Source: Triticum aestivum (taxonomy: Eukaryota; Streptophyta; Magnoliopsida; Poales; Poaceae). From it: 64,000 nt of DNA. The stretch is taken from assembly GCF_018294505.1 (NCBI RefSeq), contig NC_057811.1, positions 403,398,790-403,462,789 on the forward strand, read 5' to 3'. Below are positions 34,753-47,204 of this stretch, one piece after another; position 1 is the first letter of the stretch, and every line of letters starts with the position of its first letter. The translations under genes and the position numbers were made by a program. Below the pieces are notes generated by a model. The model was given only the letters and a program-made list of their open reading frames with translations. It made no database searches and was not told the origin of the DNA.

Positions 34753-34836
34753 ATTGCCAAAACTTCCTTCTAACATACTTTTCCTTAGATATATTATAAC
34801 CACATATTTTTATGAACTACCAACATGTTTGCACTA

Positions 34837-35298
34837 TCATATGTTTCAAGGGAGATATTTTCTCCTCTTAGCAAAAGCAAGACTTTCGTAGGTGCTCCAA
34901 GTTCTCTTACTCTTTATCTCGCACTCTCTAAAAGCATGGTAGAAATTTTTCACATGATTTCCCTTGAACAACTATCCTTTTCATGTGGGAACATATTTTC
35001 ACTTTCCTTTTCTATGAGAGGGGAAACATTAGGTATGCTCACTTTATGTTGCTTTGTGGACTACAGTACTAATTTTCTACCACCATATTTTTCGAGAGAG
35101 ATATTTTCCCCTGTGAGAAAGATAGATATGTGCTCCGGAATCTTCTCCTCTCCAATGAGCTTTTTTCAGTGTCAAAAAGCAGGGCAGACAATTTGACGTA
35201 GTTTCCCTTGATCAAATATCCTTTTCAAGAGGGAACACAATTTAACTTTTCTTTTCTTTGAGAGGGAAGCATTAGGTATGTTCACTTTATACTGCTTA
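34837..35298. repeat. Diverged tandem duplication, spacing about 243 bp
   Basis: Units 34837-35056 and about 35081-35298 both contain gagatattttc, gatttcccttga / agtttcccttga, tatccttttca and attaggtatg(c/t)tcacttta. Strong drift between copies indicates an old duplication. Non-coding. Confidence 0.7.
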
Positions 35299-35900
35299 CG
35301 TCTTATAATATGAACTTGCCTGCCGATTGCAGGGACACATTGTAAAATAAATGAACAAAATGGATAAGCACGGATGTGTACTTCACGGTGGAAAGCTAGG
35401 CGCCGTCAACAAAAGAAAACACGAATGGTGAAAAGCTATGGAAGTATGATGGCTCAAGCATATGTGGAAAGATTCGCTCTCTAAAAAGAGGCATATGCAT
35501 ACTGAAAACGATGTTTTCTTGGATTCTTAATAGCAACGGTTGATTTCCTAGAGGCACTTTGCATGCACGAGAAAAAATAAATTAAGTTCAGTCATGCACG
35601 AATAATCACACTAAGCTTTTCCCCCCAAAAAATACAAAAAAAATGTTACTTTTACTTGTATACGCAATGAAGCAAAGTCTCATATTTTGACTCGTACGTG
35701 TGCTTCAATTCGCACAAGTTGACAAATCGGAATTCTTGAGGTCACGGTTGCATTAGTATTCAACCAGTAGGTAAACTGTTGGGCACGAAGTTCTTCTCAA
35801 CCAGCAAGGCTTTCAGAAAACACACGAAATGAGCCGAAAAACAAGTGCGACCTACTCCGGCAGAGAGTACACTGGGAGTCCAACAAAATCGATATAATGT
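35299..35900. other. Intergenic DNA, nothing recognised
   Basis: About 600 AT-rich bases without repeats or gene-like frames that I can identify. Confidence 0.4.
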
Positions 35901-36325
35901 CCTAAGATCTAACTTCTAAGTAGATACGATGACACATGGAGAGGCGATAAAAATCCCCAAATGCGTAGATTAAGTACATCCGCATCTATATAACCGTCAG
36001 ATTTACATGTGGGGGAGAGACATGTATCGATCCGAGGGGAGAATCTGAAACTTTTTGCCTCTGCAAGCCATGGGGTTGGTGAGATTTACAGGTCAGGCAC
36101 AGAGATGCAACAGCCCCTAGGATCTCGATGCAATGACGCACGGGGAGGCAACGAAAATCCCAAAATCAAAATGCATCGATCAATTCTGTGCAAGACCGAC
36201 CTGTATACATGTAACTGTCAGATTTACACGTGGACGTGACATGTTTCCTGGGAGAGAATCTGAGGTCGGTACTACACGAAGCTTTTTCTCTCTGCAAGTC
36301 ATGAGGTTGGTGAGAGCAAGCAGGC
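35901..36325. repeat. Diverged tandem duplication, unit about 210 bp
   Basis: Units starting cctaagatct (35901) and cctaggatct (36117) share gaggc(g/a)a, aaaatccc, aac(c/t)gtcagatttaca(t/c)gtgg, gacatgt, gagaatctgag and tctgcaag(c/t)catg(g/a)ggttggtgaga. Non-coding. Confidence 0.7.
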
Positions 36326-36695
36326 GCTGCCAGAGGAAAAGATTGGCACCGAGAGTTTCTGTAGGCAGAAGTATTCTTCCCGGAAAAGAGAGCTTGTAGG
36401 CAGAATTCATAGGTGCCACGTTAAGATCAAAAGCTTCTTTTTTGCCACCTAGGTTCCCCGGGAATCTTTCATCCTAGCTAGCTAGCTACTACTGAATTTC
36501 ACAGGATTCTACAATTAGCCAGCAGCAAGAACCCGAATTTGTTCCCTCTCCCGGCCGACTAATCTGGGGACCTACATTTTGTAGTGGAATTTATGGGTCC
36601 GATGCTGTTTTGTTGGGAAACTTTAAGGGCCTGACCTGCATCGAACTTGTAGTTGAGTATCTTGGTCTGGGATTATTGTCCTTAACCTCCTTATG

Positions 36696-36935
36696 TTGGC
36701 CAACCAACCATTCTGCAGTTCCAAGAGCGTGGCCATCAATTCGCATGGTTGAGACGGGTGAATCACTTGTACCGGAAGTTTACTTTGACAGTGACGGGTT
36801 CCAACCTCTGCTCTCAATGGTACAGGCAAGTCTTTTCCAACTTTTCATGGGGACATGGTTAAAATGGGCTATTCTGGCTGGTAGCTACATGAACCTAGCT
36901 TATGGCCACAATCATGCAGATGCTTAATGCTGCAA
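36696..36935. repeat. Dispersed direct repeat, copy 1 (copy 2 at 39319-39530)
   Basis: ttggccaaccaaccattctg... ttccaacctctgctctcaatggta... tagctta... gatgcttaatgctgcaa. The second copy 2.6 kb away keeps this order with substitutions and one internal length change. The Harbinger element at 37293-38921 and a Stowaway MITE lie between them. A weak open frame covers copy 1, but copy 2 has stops, so I do not call a gene. Confidence 0.7.
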
Positions 36936-37030
36936 AAAAAAATTGCTCCTTCAACCTTTTTCTTGAGAAGCGTCTGTAACTTTATTCACATTTACAACTA
37001 CTACCTTTGTCTTTCCCGAAAAAAAAACTA

Positions 37031-37250
37031 CTACCTTTGTCCTTGTTTATTGGTCCATTTTGTAATTTATGTTAAATTTTGATCAAATATTCTAATAAAA
37101 TGTTAGTGCATGACAACAAAAATTATATCGTTGGATTCATATTCGAACATAGTTTCCAATGATACAATTTTGGTGACATGCATGAACATGTTATTAGTTA
37201 AATTTATAGTCAAAATTTTGCACATAATACAATAAAGACCACGCAGGTAG
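37031..37250. mobile_element. Stowaway MITE with TA duplication
   Basis: TIRs ctacctttgtccttgttta and, inverted, ctacctgcgtggtctttatt; TA at 37029-37030 and 37251-37252. The AT-rich interior of 220 bases is typical of Stowaway. Confidence 0.75.
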
Positions 37251-37292
37251 TATTACGTATACACAACATGGGATTCAGGAATCAAGAAATTA

Positions 37293-38921
37293 GGGCATCT
37301 CCAACGCCGACCCTTAAACCACCCACAACCTCTCGGACCGGGCGCGTTGTGCCATCCGACACGGGACTGTATCGGTCCGCTTGGCGGTCCGGACACACTT
37401 TTTTCGTAAACCGGAGACAAACTAGGGGGTTTTGCGGGCATTCGGACAGCAGCCACGCCCGCGTGTGACTAACCTTGCCCACCAAAAAAACCCTCCCTCG
37501 CCCGCACGCACTTCCCGCCCGAACCAGTCGGCGCCACTCTAGAGCGCCATTGCCGCATTCATACTCGGCCAGAGCGGACGCGACCTTTTACAGATGCCGA
37601 CATTGAAGCGGCGCGTCGACCGAGAGAGCGCCGCCCGTGTCGCTTGCTGGTTTAGATGACTGCTCCGCATTTAAACGACACCCCGTCAGTCCGTCGCCCC
37701 TACATTAATGATATGCGGTTGCCAAGGAACCTACTCCAGTGTCACTCGTCCGCCTGTCTGCCGCACACCATTAACCACACCGTCGCGGTCCATTGCCTTC
37801 CCGTCCGCTATATAAAGTCCAGCCCCGGCCATAGCTACAGTCATCCTCCTCTGGTCCCTTTCTTCTCTTTGCACCATGCCCGCCATGGCCTCCTTGTGGT
37901 CAAAGCCCTCTGGGACACCGTCTCCTCAGAGTAGAAGGAGATGGCCGCCATTGCTGCTGGCTGGCTGGCCGACGGCGGACTAATGGAGGACGAGGCGGCG
38001 CCACCATCCTCGCCGGTGCGTGCGGGCGGACTACACGGACATGCTACGGGAGGAGGAGGAGGCCAAGTTCCGGCAAGCGCAGGTCGACCAGGCCTAAAAC
38101 CTTCGCCTCCTCGAGCAGCACCGTTGCGCGGAGGAGCTGCTCGCCGCAGGCACATCCATCATGCCAGATATGGAGTGCCCGAACAGGAGGCGTTGCTCGA
38201 GTCCTACCGCTCCGCCAGTGAGATCCGTCGCAACTGCTAGCGGTACCGCCAACGTTAGTCCGAGTTAGAAGCCGTCTACATGGAGTTTGACGAGGCGGCG
38301 AATGGGGTGTGGGGCAAGAGTGATGGCGAGGAGGACATCACTAGCTCCACCCCAACCGCGCCCCGCCGCCACGACCATGAAGTCGATACGTCTGCGGGCG
38401 TCGCCGGCAGTGAGGAAGAATAGTGCATGGTAGGTCGCCATCGCTTGGGTCCCAAGAAGGCCACCGCTCCTCCCCTCCCGTTGAAGTCAAGCTTGGTGGG
38501 CTGAACATCGTTGACCGGTTAGCCGCTTGGCGGCGACGTGGAGGTGGGCAGCTTCACTTCCCGGGGCTTTGGAGGCGGAGGTTACGGAGGCAGAGCTGGA
38601 GAGCACCGAGGCAGAACTAGAGAAGGCGAAACTTCAGTTCTCGGGGCTCATGGCCGGACATGGGGAATGGGCATCGACGATCATTTAGTTTAGGTTTAGA
38701 GTAGGGTTTAGTCCGGTTTATATGAAAAATGCAATAAATTTTGTCCGATTTATATGTAATCCGCCATGTTTGCATGAATTTCGTCCGGTTAGTTCAAATG
38801 GTGATCGAAATGTATGCGGGCAGCGTTGGATGGCCACCTCCAACATCAACATCTGCAGACTGGCCCCTCCAGTCCGCGGACGGAGGCGGGAGCAAAGTTG
38901 CAGGTCAGCATTGGAGATGCC
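37293..38921. mobile_element. PIF/Harbinger non-autonomous element (1629 bp)
   Basis: TIRs gggcatctccaacgccgac and, inverted, ggcatctccaatgctgac, with the TTA target duplication at 37290-37292 and 38922-38924, identify PIF/Harbinger. The inside is GC-rich and contains a gene-like frame on the plus strand at about 38019-38200 (residues DYTDMLREEEEAKFRQAQ, then a stop, then LLEQHRCAEELLAAG) and a TATA-like tatataaa at 37810. No DDE transposase was found. The coding-like piece may be the remains of an element-borne or captured gene. Confidence 0.82.
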
Positions 38922-38924
38922 TTA

Positions 38925-39318
38925 AAGAGTAACTTACATAACTAATAAGAAAAGAAATCATTGGGAGACATCATCTCTGAGATATGTATGCATGCAAATG
39001 ACACGATCAATGAAGAACATAGTCTCACGAAAATATTACTATGTTTTATTTTTTGAAACAGAGACACAAGATTTGCGTCATCCATTAGTTGAGAAAGGAG
39101 TTAGAGTGTTTTGCTCAAAGGCCAGATCCTAATATTACAAAGCAATTACTCTTGCAACATGATTTCACTCATGTAAGTGCATGTACCTACCGGTTAGAGC
39201 TTTGTCAACTCCGTCTCAATAAACGAATTCGAGAAGGATCGAAGCCCGAAAGATCAGCTCGAAGATGAAGCGCGAGTCCAACGGCACCACATTTCACGTG
39301 TGGGAAAGGAAAAGATCA
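38925..39318. other. Intergenic DNA, nothing recognised
   Basis: No gene, RNA or element terminus that I can support. Confidence 0.4.
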
Positions 39319-39530
39319 TTGGCCAACCAACCATTCTACAGTTCAAAGAGAATGGCCATTCAATCTGCCTGGTTGTGACAGATTCCAACCTTTGCTCTCA
39401 ATGGTAAAGATCCCCCCGCCCCAACTTTTGAAGGGGCCATGGTTGGTTAAAATGAGCTAGTTTGGTTGTTCGGTATATGTACCTAGCTTAGCTTATGGTC
39501 ACGACCATTCCTTGATGCTTAATGCTGCAA
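39319..39530. repeat. Dispersed direct repeat, copy 2
   Basis: Diverged copy of 36696-36935 (ttggccaaccaaccattcta ... cttgatgcttaatgctgcaa). Confidence 0.7.
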
Positions 39531-40224
39531 TTTTCATGTATATAACTTTTTTTAAATGGAGGAGAAAGAGTTTGTTACAACACACGCCCACATTACGGCA
39601 TGGCAATTATTCTCGTAATAAAAAAGACCCTAGTTTCTTTGCCCCGGCTTTGATCCAAAGGTTTGCGTTGTCGACAATTACGTATATAACTTGATACTCC
39701 CCGAACTTTCTTTTTTGGCTCCGGCGACACAAAGTGGGTGCAACATTGGATTTCTCTTGAGTCTGCTTGCAATTTTTATTTTCTTCAAACGTGTTCTTGT
39801 AAGGCCAGTACTCGTACTTGTTATTTGGATTCTTACCTGGCCTGTTGATAACAAACGTCGACTCTTAAGCTCAGGTCCATTCATGTCGAGCCAATGGAGC
39901 AGCTGCCATCCACGAGCTTCCGCGGTTTCGCGTAGTTACGATGAGCCATCTTGGCTAGACACACGCACGGCCGAAACGTCTCACATCTTTCTGTGACCCA
40001 TGACGTTGTCTGATCGAAAAGGAAAAGAAGGAAAGGTGAGACGTTGTTGTCCCGGCGCGTACGGTCGAATGGACCGGCCGGGCGTTTGTACGTATCCTCC
40101 CAACCAAACAGCCAACTGTGTGCAGTACACCTCGACTTGGACAGCACGTGAGAATCACCCTCAAACAAAGGTTATACCGTCAGACCAAAGTAAAATCCGA
40201 TCGATCTCATGCTGCAAGAACAAC
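39531..40224. other. Intergenic DNA, nothing recognised
   Basis: Mixed composition; short frames on both strands overlap one another and show no family motif. Confidence 0.4.
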
Positions 40225-41584
40225 GGTCCTGTTTGGATACTCTATCTTAGTCAGATGTTAGAGTTAGTTTCTAACTTGTGACTAACCCTGAACTAACTCT
40301 AACTTTTGTGGTGTTTGGATGAGAGGATTAGATTGACAATAAATGCACTTTCTCAATCATTTGGTCCTCTTTTCAGCCGGATTCGTTGTGGTCGGCTCTT
40401 GTGTGGCGTCCTCCCGCTCAGAAATGACATAAATAAATTATCTTTACAAATCAAGTATCAAAAACATGATAAATTTTATTTTGTCCATACAAAACATTAT
40501 GGTCAGCTTGCAACCATGTATCTCAAATTAGGATATCTCATCCTTCCACTCAAAAAAAATCATGGTAGCACGACACAAAGTTAGTATATTACCAGTTACT
40601 AATGTAGACTTCGGACGGATTCAATCCAAAAATCATGTAAATAGTCTGTACTGAATAATTCACATTGCATGAGAGACGACTATCTGGAGCAACACACATG
40701 CAAATAAACAGAGATTGCTCACAGTAAAAAAAACTAAGATGTGTTCAAAATAGAATACCAAAACTGTATAGCAGTAACTTATTTTCATCAGAGAGATACT
40801 ACCAAGACTTTATTTTGTAATCGCCGATACGTCGATGCCTAGTCCCTTGAGCGTCTCCGGGGCCCCCGCCGCCCTCGCGGGGTTCCCAAGCGCCGGGAGG
40901 AGCTGCGTGAGCGCGTGAGGCTACCCAGGCCCGCGCTGGCCATGAAGGCGAGGTGGAAGAACATGCGCACCAACCGGAAGGGGGACAACACCTCGCTCAT
41001 TATCTTGCCATGGAGCCGCTGCTGCCGCCGCTGCAAGAATCGAACGAGGCCATCAACGACGGGCCTAGAGCCGAGAGCCGCTCGGCCCCCAATTGCAGAG
41101 GAAGAAGAAAGACGACGGGGCGGCTACCTTACATCGTTGCCCGGAGCGGCGGAAGGGGGAGGGGAGAGCTTGTTCGCCGCGGAGCATCGGGCGCCGCCGC
41201 GTGCTCTGCCGCTGGAGGATAAGGAGAAAGAGGCCGACGGCTTCCGAGAAATCGGCATGAGAAAGAGACAGGAGGGGCAGAGGGATTGGGGGCGGAGGGG
41301 CAGAGGCAGGGGCGGAGGGCGGCGGCGGCGGCGACGGGATGCGAACGGGAGGGAGGCAGGATGCGATGCGGGATGGATGCGGTGCGGGATCCAGGTGCGG
41401 GATAGATACCTTTTTAATGGGACCCACCACATCTAACCCCAAATAGCACCTCCCCACCGGGTTGGTTTTTTTTGCTGGGTTAGATGCAAATAACTCTACT
41501 CTAACCCACATGTTTGAATGTTTTAGGGTTATTTCTACCTCAACTAACCCATACTAGCTCTAACCCCCTGATCCAAACAGGGCC
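40225..41584. mobile_element. TIR element of 1360 bp with ggycctgtttggat ends
   Basis: Left end ggtcctgtttggata and inverted right end ggccctgtttggatc, flanked by aac on both sides (40222-40224, 41585-41587). The 3-base duplication suggests a Tourist/PIF-Harbinger type, although AAC departs from the usual TWA; hAT cannot be excluded. Subterminal taaccc/gggtta words repeat at both ends. The GC-rich inside (40840-41350) has a minus-strand coding-like piece (SPFRLVRMFFHLAFMASAGL) that shifts frame shortly after, so it is a decayed or captured fragment. Confidence 0.6.
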
Positions 41585-42244
41585 AACGCCGCGTACATGA
41601 ATCCTTCTATCCACACGTACGTTCGTACAACAGCACCGGCCCCTGCATAGAGAGCACACATGCGTAGGCCCGAAACCCCACCGGCATTGCCAGGAGTAAT
41701 TGCCTGGGACTGCGAGTTGTAACGTCCCACGGCTGAACGGCACTGTGTCAGCGATCAGTCGTAGGAGCAGCGGAGACCCATGACGTGGCCCAAGGTTTGG
41801 CTCCTGTCACGTCACCGCCTGGCTCGGCCGGGGTCCGACGCGTCACCCACGCGCGTACGTGCGTCCGTGCCGGGGCTAGGGCAACGCTGACGTTGACGTT
41901 GACGTTGACGCGCACGCGCTGGGAGTCGGAGCCGGAGCCGGAGTCGACGCGAGAACAATCTCGCTCTCTCTCTTGGAGGGAAAATTCTCGTTTTTGGTTC
42001 CGATATGGTCTTGATCCACACGTTTGTATAGGTGTAGGTGTAGGTGTAGGTTCTCGACTTGATTAACCAGCTAGCTGCACTCAGAAGTCTAGCTAGTAGC
42101 TAGGAGTACGACTCTGGTAAAAGTCCGAGTTGGCAACGCCAACGCCCAACAATCACGAGCCATACGTGCATGCATGGCAGTCACTCATACACGTACCCTA
42201 CTACCACCGGTGTACTACTAGTAGCGCGCTTACGAAAAAATATC
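41585..42244. other. Intergenic DNA with two hexamer microsatellites
   Basis: Contains tandem cgttga-type hexamers at about 41887-41910 and ggtgta hexamers at about 42028-42050. No gene-like frame. Confidence 0.55.
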
Positions 42245-42432
42245 TGGTGCTCCCGTGCGCCCTCAGCCGTTGGATCCCAAATCCAACAGCTCCTGTGAGA
42301 TGATGAACATTTTTGCACAAAAAGCAATCATAGAATCTGAAAAATGCACACATGTACAACAGCTACAGCAGCTTCTCATACGCCGTTGGATCTGAGATCC
42401 GATGGCCCAAGAGCCCGTATCATGGGAGCAGC
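42245..42432. mobile_element. MITE candidate with imperfect inverted ends
   Basis: ggtgctcccgtg... ccgttggatcccaaatcca at the left is echoed in inverted form at the right (ttggatctgagatccgatgg... catgggagcagc). No clear target duplication. Low confidence. Confidence 0.35.
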
Positions 42433-44190
42433 TAAGCTCCCGTATGACGATACTCTCCCGCGCGGTTACTTTTCAGGCCGGCCGGCCGGCCAGCTCGCCG
42501 GCCGGTGTGAATTTCCGTGCGTCCGCCGACCTACGTAAAACAAGGTCACCTTCACGTGTGGATACGTGGGAGCCGACGTGGACGTTTACGTGGTGGCGTG
42601 CTCCGCTGTTGTTCCTGGCTTTGTTTAAGCCAATTATCTCCCAAATACATGGAGTTTTCGCGGTAGTAGACTAGTATAGTATTGATTGAGACCGATGCTG
42701 ATGTGTGGCGTGGACCCGCCGGGACAAGTTTTGCAGGTGAGCTGTTTCTATAGAACTACACGATTGGACGGTATCTCTCTTGTGATCTTCAAACCCACCT
42801 GAATTGTTGTCACGGGTGTACAACGTTTAGCTCAATTTTGCTTAGGCCGCACTGCCGGAATAAGAGCATCTCCAGCCGTTCGGCCCCCAGGGCGCTTAAA
42901 AAGAGCGGCCTGGGCGAACCGGCGCTAGCTTGGCCCATGGGGGCGATCTAGCTCCCAGTCACGTCCCCAGGCGCCGCCCCTAGGATGCGGAAAATTCGAA
43001 GTTGGTCGTTCCCGCTCATAAAAGACGCCACAAGTCCGGCAATCACAAGTCACAGTTCGGCGATCGGATATAGTCTGGCGTACAAAAAATAGAGGCGGGA
43101 GACTGGTGTGCCATACCTGACCCTCAACGCTGGCGCCGCTCTCCGGGCGAGCCGCGACCTCCTCGACGATCCCATGCCATTTGTTGCACGCCCCCTGGAT
43201 ACGCCCCCAATGGTTCGCCATCGCCTTCGCCCCGTGCTGCATGTAGACGCCTTTAAAGTAGGGGTCGACGAGCTTGCGCTCGTCGAACTCGGCCTTGATG
43301 CGCTCCCAGTATGTCTCGATGCTCTAGTTCGTGCCGGTGGTCGGGTCGAGGCAGACGATTTTCCATGCCTCGGCGAGGCATTCCTCCTCCTTGGACGCCC
43401 ACTTGATGCGCGGCTCGCCGGACCTGGCCGCCCGCTTCTTCTTCTTGCGCCTCCTCGCTGGAACAGTCGCCTGCTCCTCCTCCTCCTCCTCCTCTTCGTC
43501 CTCCTCCTCTTGCCCCTCCTGCTCCTCCTCGCCGTAGACGTAGCCGAGCTCGCCGTCCATGCCGCCGCTGAGATCCACCGTGTCGTCCGGCGTGACGAAC
43601 CCGGGAGACGCGGCGGCCGGGGTCGAGCCGGTCGCGATGATGTTCTCCTTGTCGGCCTCGGTCTCGTCGGTGTCGCCGAGGTGCGAGAAGGGAAGCGTGC
43701 CACAGCGGAAAGGTGGCGTCGGGGAGGACGCGTAGGCGGGCGGCGAGTAGTTGTATGGAGGGTACTGCACGCCGGCGAAGGCAGGCGAGGGCGTGCGCTG
43801 GGCCGGGTGTCCATGGGGGAAGGTGACGTTGGGGTTGAACCCACCGTGCGCGTCCCCGTCGGCGTAGCCCGGCGAGGGCGATCCCCATGGCTGCGGCGAC
43901 GGAGAACCGACGCCTTGCTGGCCCCAGGGTGCGTACTGGGCGTGGCTGCCGGGTGGATTCACCATCCCTGCGCGAGTCGCCTCGGCCTCGGCTTGCTTCG
44001 CCGAAGCCGCAGCCGCACGCGCCGCGTTGTCACGGGCCTTCTTGGCGATCGCCCTGTTCCGCCGGTCGGCGGTGACAGCCTCCCGTCGCTGAACTTTCAC
44101 CCTCTAGTCGGTGTTTGACATGCCCGGTGGCTTGGACGGCGGCGCCCTCGGCTTCCTCTGCTTCGGCTGGGCGACGGAGGCGGTCGCGGT

Positions 44191-45901
44191 TGAAGGAAAT
44201 ATGCCCTAGAGGCAATAATAAAGTTATTATTTATTTCCTTATATCATGATAAATGTTTATTATTCATGCTAGAATTGTATTAACCGGAAACATAATACAT
44301 GTGTGAATACATAGACAAACATAGTGTCACTAGTATGCCTCTACTTGACTAGCTCGTTAATCAAAGATGGTTAAGTTTCCTAACCATAGACATGGGTTGT
44401 CATTTGATTAACGGGATCACCTCATTTGGAGAATGACGTGATTGACTTGACCCATTCCGTTAGCTTAGCACCCGATCGTTTAGTATGTTGCTATTGCTTT
44501 CTTCATGACTTATACATGTTCCTATGACTATGAGATTATGCAACTCCCGTTTACCGGAGGAACACTTTGTGTGCTACCAAACGTCACAACGTAAATGGGT
44601 GATTATAAAGGTGCTCTACAGGTGTCTCCAAAGGTACTTGTTGGGTTGGCGTATTTCAAGATTAGGATTTGTCACTCCGATTGTCGGAGAGGTATCTCTG
44701 GGCCCACTCGGTAATGCACATCACTATAAGCTTTGCAAGCATTGTGACTAATGAGTTAGTTGCGGGATGATGTGTTACGGAACGAGTAAAGAGACTTGCC
44801 GGTAACGAGATTGAACTAGGTATCGAGATGCCGACGATCGAATCTCGGGCAAGTAACATACCGATGACAAAGGGAACAACGTATGTTGTTATGCGGTCTG
44901 ACCGATAAAGATCTTCGTAGAATATGTGGGAGCCAATATGGGCATCCAGGTCCCGCTATTGGTTATTGACCGGAGACGTGTCTCGGTCATGTCTACATAG
45001 TTCTCGAACCCGTAGGGTCCGCACGCTTAACATTACGATGACAGTTTTATTGAGTTTTGATGTACCGAAGGAGTTCGGAGTCCCGGATGAGATCGGGGAT
45101 ATTACGAGGAGTCTCGAAATGGTCGAGACGTAAAGATCGATATATTGGACGACTATATTCGGACTTCGGAAAGGTTCCGAGTGATTCGGGTATTTTTCGG
45201 AGTACCGGAGAGTTACGGGAATTCGTATTGGGCCTTAATGGGCCATACGGGAAAGGAGAGAAAGGCCTCAAAAGGTGGCCGCACCCCTCCCCATGGTCTG
45301 GTCCGAATTGGACTAGGGAAGGGGGGCGCACCCTTCCTTCTTTCTCCTTCCCCCTTCCCTTCTCCTACTCCCACAAGGAAAGGAGGAGTCCTACTCCCGG
45401 TGGGAGTAGGACTTCCCCCTATGGCGCGCCTGTCCCCTTGGCCGGCTGCCTCCCCCTTGCTCCTTTATATACGGGGGCAGGGGGGCACCCGAGAGACACA
45501 ACAATTGATCCTTGAGATCTCTTAGCCGTGTGCGGTGCCCCCCTCCACCATATTACACCTCGATAATACCGTTGCGGAGCTTAGGCGAAGCCCTGCGTCG
45601 GTAGAACATCATCATCGTCACCACGCCGTCGTGCTGACGAAACTCTCCCTCAACACTCGGCTGGATCGGAGTTCGAGGGACGTCGTCGAGCTGAACGTGT
45701 GTAGAACTCGGAGGTGCCGTACGTTCGGTACTTGATCGGTCGGATCGTGAAGACGTACGACTACATCAACCGCATTGTGATAACGCTTCCGCTGTCGGTC
45801 TACGAGGGTACGTGGACAACACTCTCCCCTCTCGTTGCTATGCATCACCATGATCTTGCGTGTGCGTAGGAATTTTTTTGAAATTACTACGTTCCCCAAC
45901 A
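44191..45901 (+). repeat. 5' LTR of Angela B (1711 bp)
   Basis: Runs tgaaggaaatatgccctaga to acgttccccaaca. The promoter region carries the palindrome agtcctactccc ggt gggagtaggact at 45387-45413 and a TATA box tttatata at 45464-45471. Confidence 0.95.
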
Positions 45902-45902
45902 G

Positions 45903-45919
45903 TGGCATCCGAGCCTGGT
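45903..45919 (+). promoter_or_regulatory. Primer-binding site of Angela B
   Basis: tggcatccgagcctggt, one base after the LTR; initiator tRNA-Met type, identical to Angela A. Confidence 0.75.
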
Positions 45920-47204
45920 TTTATGCGTTGATGCTATGCACGAGTAGAACACAAGTGAGTTGTGGGCGATATAAGTCATACTGCTTACCAGCATGTCATA
46001 CTTTGGTTCAGCGGTATTGTGAGATGAAGCGGCCCGGACCGACATTACGCGTACGCTTACGCGAGACTGGTTTCACCGTTGCGAGCACTCGTTGCTTAAA
46101 GGTGACCGGCGGGTGTCTGTCTCTCTCGCTTTAGTTGAACCGAGTGTGGCTACGCTCGGTCCTTGCGAAGGTTAAAACAGCACCAACTTGACAAACTATC
46201 GTTGTGGTTTTGATGCGTAGGTAAGAACGGTTCTTGCTAAGCCCGTAGCAGCCACGTAAAATATGCAACAACAAAGTAGAGGACGTCTAACTTGTTTTTG
46301 CAGGGCATGTTGTGATGTGATATGGTCAAGACATGATGTGATATAATTTTTTGTATGAGATGATCATGTTTTGTAACCGAGTTATCGGCAACTGGCAGGA
46401 GCCATATGGTTGTCGCTTTATTGTATGAGATGATATCACCATGTAATAGTTTTACTTTATCACTAAGCGGTAGCGATAGTGGTAAAAGCAATTATTTGGC
46501 GAGACGACAATGGTGCTACGATGGAGATCAAGGTGTCGCGCCAGTGACGATGGTGATCATGACGGTGCTTCGAAGATGGAGATCACAAGCACGGTGCTTC
46601 GGAGATGGAGATCACAAGCACAAGATGATGATGGCCATATCATATCACTTATATTGATTGCATGTGATGTTAATCCTTTATGCATCTTATCTTGCTTTGA
46701 TTGACGATAGCATTATAAGATGATCTCTCACTAAAATTTCAAGATAAAAGTGTTCTCCCTAAGTATGCACCGTTGCAAAAGTTCTTCGTGCTGAGACACC
46801 TCGTGTTAATCGGGTGTGATAGGCTCTAGTTCAAATACAACGGGTGCAAAACAGTTGCACACGCGGAATACTCAGGTTAAACTTGACGAGCCTAGCATAT
46901 ACAGATATGGCCTCGGAACACAGAGACCGAAAGGTCGAGCGTGAATCATATAGTAGATATGATCAACATAGTGATGTTCACCATTGAAACTACTCCATCT
47001 CACGTGTTAATCGGATATGGTTTAGTTGCTTTGGATCACGTAATCACTTAGATGATCAGAGGGATGTCTATCTAAGTGGGAGTTCTTAAGTAATATGATT
47101 AATTGAACTTAAATTTATCATGAACTTAGTCCTGATAGTATTTTGCAAATTATGTTGTAGATCAATAGCTCGCGTTGTTGCTTCCCTGTTTATTTTTGAT
47201 ATGT
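45920..47204 (+). other. Angela B untranslated leader
   Basis: About 1.3 kb without a coding frame, collinear with 27670-28907 of Angela A on the other strand. Includes a local repeat of atggagatcacaagcac(a/g) near 46577-46625 not seen as such in A. Confidence 0.7.

Noticed and set aside
36610..36927. 105-codon plus-strand frame as a host gene
   Set aside because: The duplicate at 39319-39530 has stops in the matching frame and no domain was recognised. Kept only as a repeat.
43108..44118. 336-codon open frame on the plus strand
   Set aside because: Antisense shadow of the GC-rich Harbinger Myb-like gene. Its Leu/Arg/Val-rich composition comes from the opposite-strand codons.
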